From the NCBI RefSeq assembly GCF_014650815.1, contig NZ_BMVR01000008.1, positions 365,920-429,919 of the forward strand: a stretch of DNA of 64,000 nucleotides, given 5' to 3'. Position 1 is the first letter of the stretch, and every line of letters starts with the position of its first letter. The position numbers and the translations under genes are program-made. This document shows, in pieces, positions 16,245 to 24,046 of this stretch. The notes under the pieces were generated by a model. The model was not told where the DNA came from. It ran no database searches and was given only the letters and a program-made list of their open reading frames with translations. The stretch comes from Streptomyces flavofungini (GTDB lineage: Bacteria; Actinomycetota; Actinomycetes; Streptomycetales; Streptomycetaceae).

Positions 16245-16259
16245 TGAACTTTGAGTTCA
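16245..16259. promoter_or_regulatory. Palindromic operator in the leader-symporter promoter
   Basis: TGAACTTTGAGTTCA is a perfect 6-3-6 inverted repeat 18 bp upstream of the leader peptide start. On the minus strand it falls between a TTGATG -35-like element and an AT-rich TTAACG, the usual place for a repressor site. The cognate regulator is not in the window. Confidence 0.55.
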
Positions 16260-16311
16260 TCAAAGGACTTGTTTGAGGTAGGAGGGGTCCCAAGGGTCCC
16301 AGAAACGACGA

Positions 16312-16351
16312 AACCCCGGTACCGGAGCGACATGCTCCGGTACCAGGGTTC
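16312..16351. terminator. Hairpin terminator after the DUF4229 gene
   Basis: GGTACCGGAGC and GCTCCGGTACC pair perfectly around GACAT (16318-16344). The flanking AACCC/GGGTT extends the stem after one mismatch. It lies 29 bp past the minus-strand stop at 16381. Confidence 0.8.
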
Positions 16352-16380
16352 TCTGCGTGCGTGGGCGCCTGTGACGAACC

Positions 16381-16674
16381 TTACGACTGCGCGGTGCGCG
16401 CGCTGTCGTCGGCGGTGTCCTCCTGCGTGCGGTTGCGCTCCAGGCTGGCCTTGACGTTGTCGACCTTCGCCACGACCTTCTCCGAAGCGCGGTCGCGCTC
16501 CTTGCGCAGCAGGACGAAGCTGATCGGCGCCGAGACCACCAGGGCGAGCAGGGCGACCCACAGCAGGTTGGAGCCACCGAGGCCGCGCGGTACGACGCCG
16601 GAGTAGACGAGGCCCCAGACGACCAAGAAGCAGCCCGCGAAGACCCCGAGGCGCATCAGCGTGTAGCGGAGCAT
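16381..16674 (-). CDS. DUF4229 membrane protein
   Basis: A 97-residue protein with two membrane helices (VFAGCFLVVWGLVYSGVV and LLWVALLALVVSAPISFVLL) followed by a charged cytoplasmic tail (KERDRASEKVVAKVDNVKASLERN) likely to be helical. This is the DUF4229 pattern. It lies between the symporter and mqnE on the same strand, with a terminator after it. Its place beside menaquinone genes is common in Streptomyces but no role is known. Confidence 0.8.
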   Translation of the reverse strand: MLRYTLMRLGVFAGCFLVVWGLVYSGVVPRGLGGSNLLWVALLALVVSAPISFVLLRKERDRASEKVVAKVDNVKASLERNRTQEDTADDSARTAQS

Positions 16675-16778
16675 GTCAATCCACTCTTCCGTTCCGAAAT
16701 AGCCCGGCCGTGCCCGGACTGGACGAGCCCATCCAGTGAAGCACGATCCCTCGACCGGGCAGGAGGGGGGTGCTCCCC

Positions 16779-17942
16779 TCAGAACCGCATGGGCTGCGGC
16801 GCCTCGCGGAGCTCGCGGTCGGGCCCCGCGTACTCGCGGATCGTCTCGTAGCGGGTGTTCCGCTCGACGGGCCGGAAGCCCGCTTCGCGGATGAGGTCGA
16901 GGAGGTCGTCCCGGGTCAGCTTGTTCGGCGTGCCGAAGTTGTCGGCGTCGTGAGTGATCTTGTACTCGACGACGGACCCGTCCATGTCGTCGGCGCCGTG
17001 CTGCAGGGCGAGCTGCGCGGTGGCGACGCCGTGCATGACCCAGAAGACCTTGACGTGCGGCACGTTGTCGAAGAGGAGCCGGGAGACGGCGAAGGTCTTG
17101 AGGGCCTCGGCCCCGGAGGCCATCTTCGTCCGGGCCTGCAGCTTGTTGCGGACCTTGCCGTCCTGCACGTCGACGAAGTCGTGCTGGTAGCGCAGCGGGA
17201 TGAAGACCTGGAAGCCGCCGGTCTCGTCCTGGAGCTCGCGCAGCCGCAGGACGTGGTCGACGCGGTGCCGCGGCTCCTCGATGTGGCCGTAGAGCATCGT
17301 GGCCGGGGTCTTGAGCCCCTTCTCGTGGGCGAGCCGGTGGATCCGGGACCAGTCCTCCCAGTGGGTGCGGTGGTCCACGATGTGCTGCCGGACCTCCCAG
17401 TCGAAGATCTCCGCGCCGCCGCCGGTGAGGGACTCCAGGCCCGCGTCGATCAGCTCGTCCAGGATCTCCGAGGCGCTCAGCCCCGAGATGGTCTCGAAGT
17501 GGTGGATCTCGGTGGCCGTGAAGGCCTTGAGGGAGACGTCCGGCAGCGCGGCCTTCAGCTCCCGCAGCGAGCGCGGGTAGTAGCGCCACGGCAGGTTCGG
17601 GTGCAGCCCGTTGACGATGTGCAGCTCGGTGAGGTTCTCGCCCTCCATCGCCTTGGCGAGCCGGACCGCCTCCTCGATGCGCATCGTGTACGCGTCCTTC
17701 TCGCCCGGCTTGCGCTGGAACGAGCAGTACGCGCAGGAGGCGGTGCACACGTTCGTCATGTTGAGGTGACGGTTGACGTTGAAGTGCACGACGTCGCCGT
17801 TCTTGCGGGTGCGCACCTCGTGGGCGAGCCCGCCGAGCCAGGCCAGGTCGTCGGACTCGTACAGCGCGATGCCGTCCTCGCGGGTCAGCCGCTCACCGGC
17901 GCGGACCTTCTCCTCAAGAGCGCGCTTGAGCCCTGCGTCCAT
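16779..17942 (-). CDS. mqnE: Aminofutalosine synthase MqnE (radical SAM)
   Basis: A 387-residue radical SAM enzyme of the futalosine menaquinone pathway. It joins the adenosyl radical of SAM to 3-[(1-carboxyvinyl)oxy]benzoate to form aminofutalosine. The 4Fe-4S cluster motif CTASCAYC gives Cys66, Cys70 and Cys73, and the family signatures VNRHLNMTNVC, GGGAEIFDWEVR, and PLRYQHDFVD are present. The start is the ATG at 17942; an in-frame extension to 18086 is Arg-rich and rejected. The Lrp regulator and the ubiX, ubiA and ubiD-type genes of the same pathway lie just upstream on the same strand. Confidence 0.93.
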   Translation of the reverse strand: MDAGLKRALEEKVRAGERLTREDGIALYESDDLAWLGGLAHEVRTRKNGDVVHFNVNRHLNMTNVCTASCAYCSFQRKPGEKDAYTMRIEEAVRLAKAMEGENLTELHIVNGLHPNLPWRYYPRSLRELKAALPDVSLKAFTATEIHHFETISGLSASEILDELIDAGLESLTGGGAEIFDWEVRQHIVDHRTHWEDWSRIHRLAHEKGLKTPATMLYGHIEEPRHRVDHVLRLRELQDETGGFQVFIPLRYQHDFVDVQDGKVRNKLQARTKMASGAEALKTFAVSRLLFDNVPHVKVFWVMHGVATAQLALQHGADDMDGSVVEYKITHDADNFGTPNKLTRDDLLDLIREAGFRPVERNTRYETIREYAGPDRELREAPQPMRF

Positions 17943-18046
17943 TGCCGTACCTCTAACTCTCTCCGACGACCTGCGACAGACCCGACCAACCGTACTCGGT
18001 GCGTCCCGGCCCTCCGGGCGGGAGGTGCCCCGACGGCGACGCGCGC

Positions 18047-18502
18047 CTACACCTCTTCCGGCAGCTCCCCGACCCGGTTCTCCCACTTCGTGGAGAGCAC
18101 GATCGTGGTCCGCGTCCGCGAGACCCCCTTGGTGCCGCTGAGCCTGCGGATGGTCTTCTCCAGGCCGTCCACGTCGGAGGCCCGCACCTTGAGCATGTAC
18201 GAGTCGTCGCCCGCGATGAACCAGCAGTCCTCGATCTCGTGCAGGTCCTTCAGCCGCCGCGCCACGTCCTCGTGGTCGGCGGCGTCGGACAGCGAGATGC
18301 CGATCAGCGCGATGACGCCGAGGCCGAGGGACGCGGAGTCGACCGTCGCGCGGTAGCCGGTGATGACGCCGGCCGCCTCCAGGCGGTTGATGCGGTCGGT
18401 GACGCTGGGGCCGGAGAGGCCGACGAGGCGCCCGAGCTCGGCGTAGGAGGCGCGGCCGTTCTCGCGCAGAGCCTGGATGAGCTGCCTGTCCACGGCGTCC
18501 AT
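18047..18502 (-). CDS. Lrp/AsnC-family transcriptional regulator
   Basis: A 151-residue regulator with the AsnC helix-turn-helix at residues 20-45 (ELGRLVGLSGPSVTDRINRLE) and the RAM ligand-binding/oligomerisation domain after it (DCWFIAGDDSYMLKVRASDVDGLE). It lies between mqnE and the ubiX-type gene in the menaquinone cluster, so control of that pathway, or of amino acid supply, is possible. A TCTACGTGTAGA palindrome sits 37 bp upstream of its start and may be an autoregulatory site. Confidence 0.9.
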   Translation of the reverse strand: MDAVDRQLIQALRENGRASYAELGRLVGLSGPSVTDRINRLEAAGVITGYRATVDSASLGLGVIALIGISLSDAADHEDVARRLKDLHEIEDCWFIAGDDSYMLKVRASDVDGLEKTIRRLSGTKGVSRTRTTIVLSTKWENRVGELPEEV

Positions 18503-18538
18503 AGGTCGATGCCTTTCATTATTTAGCGTTTTTTCGAG

Positions 18539-18550
18539 TCTACGTGTAGA
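18539..18550. promoter_or_regulatory. Palindrome in the Lrp divergent promoter
   Basis: TCTACGTGTAGA is a 5-2-5 inverted repeat in an AT-rich stretch between the Lrp gene and the small plus-strand gene; GTAGAATCT beside it could be a -10. It is a candidate Lrp-type site. Confidence 0.45.
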
Positions 18551-18642
18551 ATCTAAGGCGTAACAGGGTCGAGCCCCTGTGAATCTTTCGAAAACTCAGC
18601 GGATCGGCGACGATCCTTCGAACTTCAGGAGAGTGTTTCCCC

Positions 18643-18774
18643 GTGTACACGATCGAGATGGCCTACGCCCGTATGCGCGAGCTGCAGGATCTGGCCAACC
18701 GCTCGCGTGCCCACCAGTCCCCGACCGCCGCGCGCAAGGCCGGCAAGAAGCCGCGCGCCGCGAAGAAGCGCTAA
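18643..18774 (+). CDS. Small basic protein (43 aa)
   Basis: Translated from a GTG (VYTIEMAYARMRELQDLANR, then an Ala/Lys/Arg tail ending KPRAAKKR). An AGGAGA site lies about 10 bp upstream and codon third positions are strongly G/C, supporting a real gene. The first half is an amphipathic helix and the second half is strongly basic, as in a nucleic-acid-binding or ribosome-associated peptide. Its TAA stop overlaps the TAG stop of the convergent ubiX-type gene in the 4 bases CTAA. I do not recognise a named family. Confidence 0.6.
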   Translation: MYTIEMAYARMRELQDLANRSRAHQSPTAARKAGKKPRAAKKR

Positions 18775-19499
18775 GCGCCACCGGAGCCGCCCTCGGCCGG
18801 CCGGGAGCCACCCGCTCCCGACGCACCGCCGAGTTCGCCCTCCCACCGGCGGTACAGCTCGTGCGGCACCCCCGCCGCGTCGAGCACCCGCCCGGCGACG
18901 AAGTCCACCAGATCCTGGATGTGCGTCGCCCCCGCGTAGAACGCCGGAGAGGCGGGCAGCACGATCGCGCCCGCCTCGTCCAGGCTCACCAAGTGCTTCA
19001 ACGTCTGCCCGTTCAGCGGTGTTTCCCGTACGCAGACGACCAACGGCCGCCGCTCCTTGAGCGTCACGCTCGCCGAGCGCTGCAGCAGGTCCTTCGAGAG
19101 CCCGAGCGCCACCCCGGCCACGCACGCCGTGGACGCCGGGACGATCAGCATGCCCTTCGTCGCGTACGACCCCGACGACGGCCCCGCCGCGAGATCCCCC
19201 GCGGCCCAGTACCGCACGTCGTCCGTACGCACCCGGAACGTCCCCGGCTTGCCGTCGGCGCCACGCGCCAGCCAGTCACCGAGGTCGTCGCGCCAGTGCG
19301 CGTCCCGGAACGCGATGCCCGTCTCGTCGAGCAGCGTCAGGCGCGAGGCCCGCGACACCACCAGGTCCACGCTCTCCCCGGCGGCGAGCAGCCCCCGCAG
19401 CACCGAAGCGGCGTACGGCGTACCGGACGCGCCGGACACCCCCACGATCCAAGGCCTACGCTGCGTATCTCCTGCATTCACACTGTGAAGCCTATCCAT
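18771..19499 (-). CDS. mqnM: UbiX-type flavin prenyltransferase of the menaquinone cluster
   Basis: A 242-residue protein with the UbiX/Pad1 fold: GVSGASGTPYAASVLRGL near the N-terminus binds FMN, GSYATKGMLIVPAST and VCVRETPLNGQTLKHL line the active site, and LPASPAFYAGATHIQDLVDF closes it. It makes prenylated FMN from FMN and dimethylallyl phosphate for the UbiD-type decarboxylase encoded nearby. The ATG at 19499 is used; a GTG at 19481 is a credible alternative. The C-terminal 20 residues are a Gly/Ser/Ala tail, making it longer than usual. Confidence 0.88.
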   Translation of the reverse strand: MDRLHSVNAGDTQRRPWIVGVSGASGTPYAASVLRGLLAAGESVDLVVSRASRLTLLDETGIAFRDAHWRDDLGDWLARGADGKPGTFRVRTDDVRYWAAGDLAAGPSSGSYATKGMLIVPASTACVAGVALGLSKDLLQRSASVTLKERRPLVVCVRETPLNGQTLKHLVSLDEAGAIVLPASPAFYAGATHIQDLVDFVAGRVLDAAGVPHELYRRWEGELGGASGAGGSRPAEGGSGGA

Positions 19500-19525
19500 G
19501 GGCGCCCGCGCCCGCCCACGGCCCG

Positions 19526-20431
19526 TCAGACAGTCAGGCCGCGGACGAGCAGGTCGAGCAGGGCGCAGGCGAACAGGGCGATCCCGATGAAGCCGTTGAC
19601 CTGGAAGAAGGCACGGTTGAGGCGGGACAGGTCGTGCGGGCGCACGATGCTGTGTTCGTAGAGGAAGGCCCCCGCGACGACGAGCAGGCCGAGCCAGAAG
19701 AAGGCGCCCGCGTCGGTCTCCACGGCGTACCAGACGAACAGCGCCGTGGTGACGAGGTGGCAGGCGCGCGCCCCCCAGACCGCGGCGGGGATGCCGAAGC
19801 GGGCGGGCACCGAGAGGACGCCGACCTCCCGGTCGGTGTCCACGTCCTGGCAGGCGTAGATCAGGTCGAAGCCGCCGATCCACACGCCCACCGCGAGGCC
19901 CAGGATGACGGCCGTCCACGACCACTCGCCGGTGATCGCGAGCCAGGCGCCGATGGGCCCCATGGCCTGCGCGATGCCGAGGATGGCCTGCGGGAAGTTC
20001 GTGAACCGCTTGCCGTACGGGTAGACGACCATCGGGATCACGGCGATCGGCGCGAGCGCCAGGCACAGCGGGTTGAGCAGCGCGGCGGAGCCCAGGAACA
20101 CGACGACCGCGATCAGCGCGCCGGTCCAGGCGGACTTCACGGTGACGGCGCCGGTGACCAGCTCGCGGTGCGCGGTGCGCGGGTTGCGGGCGTCGATCTC
20201 ACGGTCGATGATCCGGTTCGCGGCCATGGCGAACGTACGCAGGCCCACCATGCAGATCGTCACGAGCAGCAGGCGCCCCCAGTGGATGTTCTTGTCCCAC
20301 TGGAACATCGCGGTCAGGGCGGCGATGTAGGCGAAGGGCAGCGCGAACACCGAGTGCTCGATCATGACCAGGCGCAGGAACGCCTTGGTGCGGCCGGGCT
20401 GCTGCGGCAGTGCGGCGGACGCGGAACTCAC
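19526..20431 (-). CDS. mqnP: UbiA-family prenyltransferase of futalosine menaquinone synthesis
   Basis: A 301-residue membrane prenyltransferase with about eight helices. The first Asp-rich motif is NRIIDREIDARNPRTAHRE and the second is DVDTDREVG, both binding prenyl diphosphate through magnesium. In this pathway it attaches the polyprenyl chain to 1,4-dihydroxy-6-naphthoate. The GTG start at 20431 follows GGAGGG and overlaps the TGA of the ubiD-type gene (GTGA), so the two are translationally coupled. Confidence 0.9.
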   Translation of the reverse strand: MSSASAALPQQPGRTKAFLRLVMIEHSVFALPFAYIAALTAMFQWDKNIHWGRLLLVTICMVGLRTFAMAANRIIDREIDARNPRTAHRELVTGAVTVKSAWTGALIAVVVFLGSAALLNPLCLALAPIAVIPMVVYPYGKRFTNFPQAILGIAQAMGPIGAWLAITGEWSWTAVILGLAVGVWIGGFDLIYACQDVDTDREVGVLSVPARFGIPAAVWGARACHLVTTALFVWYAVETDAGAFFWLGLLVVAGAFLYEHSIVRPHDLSRLNRAFFQVNGFIGIALFACALLDLLVRGLTV

Positions 20432-21879
20432 AGGCCGTACTCCCTCCAGCGGCGGTCGACTTTCGCCGCCGTGTCCGGGTCGGACTCGACCATGTCGGGC
20501 CAGCCTCCGTCCCGGGTGTAGCCCTCCTCGGGCCACTTCTTCGTCGCGTCGATCCCCGCCTTGCCGCCCCAGAACTGCTGGTACGAGGCGTGGTCGAGGT
20601 GGTCGACGGGTCCCTCGACGATCGACAGGTCACGCGCGTAGTCCGTGTTGCCGAGCGCCCGCCACGCCACCTCGTGCAGATCATGGACATCGCAGTCGGA
20701 GTCCACGACGACGATCAGCTTGGTCAAGGACATCATGTGCGCGCCCCAGATCGCGTGCATGACCTTCTGCGCGTGCTTCGGGTACTTCTTGTCGATCGCG
20801 ACGATCGCGCAGTTGTGGAAGCCGCCCGCCTCGGGGAGGTGGTAGTCCACGATGTCCGGCACGATGATCTTCAGCAGCGGCAGGAAGAACCGCTCCGTGG
20901 CCCGGCCGAGGGGGCCGTCCTCCGTCGGCGGCCGCCCCACGACGATCGACTGGAGCAGCGGCCGCTTGCGCATCGTCACGCAGTCGATGGTCAGCGCGGG
21001 GAACGGCTCCTGCGGCGTGTAGAAGCCGGTGTGGTCGCCGAACGGCCCCTCCGGCAGCATCTCGCCGGGCTCCAGCCAGCCCTCGATGACGACCTCCGCC
21101 TGGGCGGGCACCTGCAGCGGCACCGTCTTGCAGTCGACCATCTCGATGCGCTTGCCCTGCAGGAAGCCCGCGAACAGGTACTCGTCGATGTCGCCGGGCA
21201 GCGGGGCGGTGGACGCGTACGTCACGGCGGGCGGGCACCCGAAGGCGATCGCGACCGGCAGCCGCTCGCCCCGTCGCGCCGCCACCTGGTAGTGGTTCCG
21301 GCTGTCCTTGTGGATCTGCCAGTGCATGCCGATGGTGCGCTTGTCGTGGCGCTGGAGGCGGTAGAGCCCGAGGTTGCGGACACCGCTCTCCGGGTCCTTG
21401 GTGTGGGTGAGCCCCAGGTTGAAGAACGAACCGCCGTCCTTCGGCCATGTGAACAGCGCGGGCAGCTGGTCGAGATCCACGTCCTCGCCCCGGAGCACGA
21501 CCTCGTGCACCGGCGCGTCCTTCACCTTCTTCGGCGGTACGTGCGCCATCGCGCCGAGCTTGCCGAAGGCCTCCCGTACGCCGACGAAGCCGTGCGGCAG
21601 CTCCGGCTTCAGCAGGCCGCCGATCTTCTCGCTGATCTCGCCGTACGACTTCAGGCCGAGGGCCTTGAGCAGCCGTCGGTCGGTGCCGAACACGTTCATC
21701 GCAAGGGGCATCGCGCTGCCCTTGACGTTCTCGAACAGCAGCGCCGGGCCGCCCGCCTTCTGCACCCGGTCGACGATCTCGCCGACCTCCAGATACGGGT
21801 CGACCTCGGCCTTGATGCGCTTGAGATCGCCCTCGCGCTCCAGGGCCCGGAGCAGAGAGCGGAGATCGTCATAAGCCAT
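20428..21879 (-). CDS. mqnL: UbiD-type menaquinone biosynthesis decarboxylase
   Basis: A 483-residue prenyl-FMN-dependent decarboxylase. It has the UbiD signatures PALLFENVKG, RNLGLYRLQRHDKRTIGMHW, GEMLPEGPFGDHTGFYTP, and the acidic residues near it that position substrate. In futalosine organisms it removes the carboxylate of the prenylated naphthoate. It depends on the prenyl-FMN made by the ubiX-type neighbour. The start is the ATG at 21879, and its stop overlaps the UbiA-type start. It diverges from a small PLDc_N membrane protein. Confidence 0.92.
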   Translation of the reverse strand: MAYDDLRSLLRALEREGDLKRIKAEVDPYLEVGEIVDRVQKAGGPALLFENVKGSAMPLAMNVFGTDRRLLKALGLKSYGEISEKIGGLLKPELPHGFVGVREAFGKLGAMAHVPPKKVKDAPVHEVVLRGEDVDLDQLPALFTWPKDGGSFFNLGLTHTKDPESGVRNLGLYRLQRHDKRTIGMHWQIHKDSRNHYQVAARRGERLPVAIAFGCPPAVTYASTAPLPGDIDEYLFAGFLQGKRIEMVDCKTVPLQVPAQAEVVIEGWLEPGEMLPEGPFGDHTGFYTPQEPFPALTIDCVTMRKRPLLQSIVVGRPPTEDGPLGRATERFFLPLLKIIVPDIVDYHLPEAGGFHNCAIVAIDKKYPKHAQKVMHAIWGAHMMSLTKLIVVVDSDCDVHDLHEVAWRALGNTDYARDLSIVEGPVDHLDHASYQQFWGGKAGIDATKKWPEEGYTRDGGWPDMVESDPDTAAKVDRRWREYGL

Positions 21880-21979
21880 GCGGTCAAGTATCGGTCACCG
21901 GCTACCCTGGCCAGGTCACCGGGGGCGCATCGGCCGGCTGTCGGCGCCCGTACTCCGCTCCTTGGGGGAACTCCAGCGC

Positions 21980-22282
21980 ATGCTCAGGTATCTGCCGTTC
22001 CTGCTGGTCCTGGCCGTGTGGATCTACGCCTTCATCGACGTCCTGAACACGCCCGAGAAGGAAGTCCGCCACCTGCCCAAGGTGGTGTGGGTCATCATCG
22101 TGCTCCTCTTCGGCGAGGTGCTCCTCGGGCCCATCGCCTGGTTCGTCACCGGCAAGAAGCGGCCTGCGGCCGGGCGGGACGGCGGCGGGCGGGGGCGTCG
22201 GGGTGGCTGGGTCGCCCCCGACGACAACCCGGACTTCCTCCGTGGACTGGAGAAGGACCGCGATCCGCGCGACGACGCCTGA
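21980..22282 (+). CDS. PLDc_N domain membrane protein
   Basis: A 100-residue protein with two membrane helices (LPFLLVLAVWIYAFIDVL and VVWVIIVLLFGEVLLGPIAWF) and the LPKVVW signature of the cardiolipin-synthase N-terminal (PLDc_N) family, then a Gly/Arg-rich cytoplasmic tail. It lacks the catalytic HKD domain, so it is not itself a synthase. It follows a GGGGGAA site at the ATG 21980. Role unknown. Confidence 0.82.
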   Translation: MLRYLPFLLVLAVWIYAFIDVLNTPEKEVRHLPKVVWVIIVLLFGEVLLGPIAWFVTGKKRPAAGRDGGGRGRRGGWVAPDDNPDFLRGLEKDRDPRDDA

Positions 22283-22604
22283 CCGGCGTCGCCCTATGGG
22301 GGCTCCGTCCCCGTTCCCCCCTCATCGGCGCTGCGCGCCTCGTCCTCAAACACCGGACGGGCTCTCTCCCACCCACCCCCGCCATTACTTCGGCCGGGGT
22401 GGTCCGCACCGCCTGCCCGGTGCACCATCAGCCCACGTCGGCGAAGTAGCTTTCAGCCCGTCCGGCGTTTGAGGACGAGGCGCGCACCGCCGATCGGGGG
22501 GACTGTCCCACCCGAAGGGGCACCCGCCCCCGGGGTCCAGGGGCGGAGCCCATGGTTTCGGGAAGGGGCGGGACTGGGGCGTCCCGCGCGGGCAGCATGA
22601 GGGC
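22283..22604. repeat. 322-bp intergenic region made of Streptomyces-type repeats
   Basis: No gene is seen here. A long inverted repeat has arms 22325-22363 and 22455-22493 matching at 37 of 39 positions (left arm includes GCGCGCCTCGTCCTCAAAC). The right part (about 22520-22560) contains CCCCCGGGGTCCAGGGGCGG, another sequence often found between Streptomyces genes. The 91 bp between the arms contain smaller dyads. The whole may fold as a large cruciform or RNA stem after the upstream gene and act as a terminator or an extragenic palindrome. Confidence 0.75.
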
Positions 22605-23537
22605 ATGACGATCCCCACCATCGACCTCCACCCCTGGCTCACCGGCACCCCGGCCGCCCGTACCCGGCTGGCCGCCGAGGTCACGGAAACGGTCGACGAA
22701 GCCCTGCGCACAGCGGGCTTCCTGCTGGTCAAGGGGCACGGGGTGAGCCCGGAGCTGAGGGACACCATCCGCGCCGAGGCCCGCACGTTCTTCCGGCTCC
22801 CACCGGCCGCCAAGGAGCCCTACGCGGTGAAGGTCGGCAGCCGGGGCTGGCTGGGCCCGGGCGCCGAGGCCAACAGCTACGCCGAAGGCGCCGCCTCCCC
22901 ACCCGACCTGAAGGAATCCCTCTCCTTCGCCGCGGACGACCCGACCGGCGACCCCGAGATCGACGCGGAGTGGTTCGCCCCCAACACCTGGCCGAGCGAA
23001 ACCCCCCACCTGCGCGCCGACGTGGAGACGTACCTCACCCGGATGAGGGCACTCTCCGACGCGATCCTCGAACTTCTCGCCGTGGTCCTCGGCGAGCCGG
23101 AGGACCGCTTCACCCGGCACACAGGCCACCCCACCTGGGGCTTCAACATCAACTGGTACCCCGGCCGGGACACCGTGGGCGAACCGGAGCCGGGCCAGTT
23201 CCGCATCGGCCCGCACACGGACTTCGGCACGGTCACGGTCCTGGACCGCCAGGCGGGCCGGGGCGGCCTGCAGGTGTTCACGGACGCCGACGGCTGGCAG
23301 GACGCCCCGCACGACCCGGAGGCGTTCACCATCAACGTCGGCGACCTGATGGCGCGTTGGACGTCGGGCCGCTGGCGCTCGGGCCGCCACCGCGTGCTCC
23401 CGCCCCCGGCGGACGCCCCGGCGGAGGAGCTGATGTCGCTGGTGTACTTCTACGAGTGCGACCCGGGCACGGACGTACGCGGCACGGACTCGCACACGTA
23501 CCTGCGGGCGCAGTTGGACGCGATCACGATGGACTGA
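22605..23537 (+). CDS. 2-oxoglutarate/Fe(II) oxygenase, isopenicillin N synthase-like
   Basis: A 310-residue non-haem iron oxygenase. GFLLVKGHGV is the DIOX_N signature. The iron ligands are His204 and Asp206 (GPHTDFGTVT) and His262 (GRHRV). The usual RxS pair that binds 2-oxoglutarate or substrate carboxylate is replaced by Leu276-Met-Ser278, so co-substrate use may differ. There are no beta-lactam biosynthesis neighbours, so it is unlikely to be a true penicillin enzyme; similar genes are common in Streptomyces with unknown substrates. The start is the ATG at 22605. Confidence 0.85.
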   Translation: MTIPTIDLHPWLTGTPAARTRLAAEVTETVDEALRTAGFLLVKGHGVSPELRDTIRAEARTFFRLPPAAKEPYAVKVGSRGWLGPGAEANSYAEGAASPPDLKESLSFAADDPTGDPEIDAEWFAPNTWPSETPHLRADVETYLTRMRALSDAILELLAVVLGEPEDRFTRHTGHPTWGFNINWYPGRDTVGEPEPGQFRIGPHTDFGTVTVLDRQAGRGGLQVFTDADGWQDAPHDPEAFTINVGDLMARWTSGRWRSGRHRVLPPPADAPAEELMSLVYFYECDPGTDVRGTDSHTYLRAQLDAITMD

Positions 23538-23608
23538 CCGTGAGCCGAGCGTCCGCCCGGCCCGCTCCCCGGCCCACCCCGTAGCCCCCGCAGTCCCCCG
23601 CAGTCCCC

Positions 23609-23950
23609 TCAGTCCCCCCGCAGCACCAGCTCCAGCAACCCCGGGAACCGCGCGTCGAACTCCGCGCGCCGCAACCGGTTCACCCGCCGCGCCCCCTCGT
23701 CGCGCTGCTCGACGACCCCCGCCGCCCGCAGTGCGGCGAAGTGGTGGCTGAGCGCGGCCTTCCCGACGGGTACGTCGAAGCTGCCGCAGGCCCGCGTCCA
23801 CTCCGGCGAGGACGCCAACTCCCGTACCAGGCGCATCCGTACGGGATCGGCCAGGGCCGCGAGCGCCTCCTGCACGGTGACGTCCGCGAGCCGCGCGTGC
23901 ACCGGCGCCGCCCGATGCCTCGCACCCTGCGTGCCCTCCGTACCCACCAC
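23609..23950 (-). CDS. ArsR-family transcriptional regulator
   Basis: A 113-residue winged-helix repressor (EALAALADPVRMRLVRELASS, recognition region GKAALSHHFAALRAAGVVEQR). No Cys metal-binding motif typical of ArsR/SmtB sensors is present (only one Cys, in TRACGSF), so it probably senses a redox signal or organic ligand. The GTG at 23950 has GGGAGG 9 bp upstream. It diverges from a quinone oxidoreductase gene over an inverted-repeat operator, so it is probably that gene's repressor. Confidence 0.85.
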   Translation of the reverse strand: MVGTEGTQGARHRAAPVHARLADVTVQEALAALADPVRMRLVRELASSPEWTRACGSFDVPVGKAALSHHFAALRAAGVVEQRDEGARRVNRLRRAEFDARFPGLLELVLRGD

Positions 23951-23975
23951 GCCGCACCGCCTCCCCACTTGCCGA

Positions 23976-24027
23976 GTGTTCGATCCAAACCATACAGTCC
24001 TGGGTGTTCAACGAGGATCGAACACCC
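23976..24027. promoter_or_regulatory. Inverted repeats between ArsR and oxidoreductase genes, candidate operator
   Basis: GTGTTCGATCC (23976-23986) and GGATCGAACAC (24015-24025) are perfect reverse complements, and the right arm also pairs with GGGTGTTC at 24002-24009. Three GTGTTC half-sites in 52 bp suggest cooperative ArsR binding and control of both genes. Confidence 0.65.
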
Positions 24028-24046
24028 GGCTCCCGGAGGCACCCCC

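Noticed and set aside
18539..18550. A T-box or riboswitch upstream of the Lrp or small gene
   Set aside because: Only a short palindrome is visible; no conserved riboswitch core was recognised.
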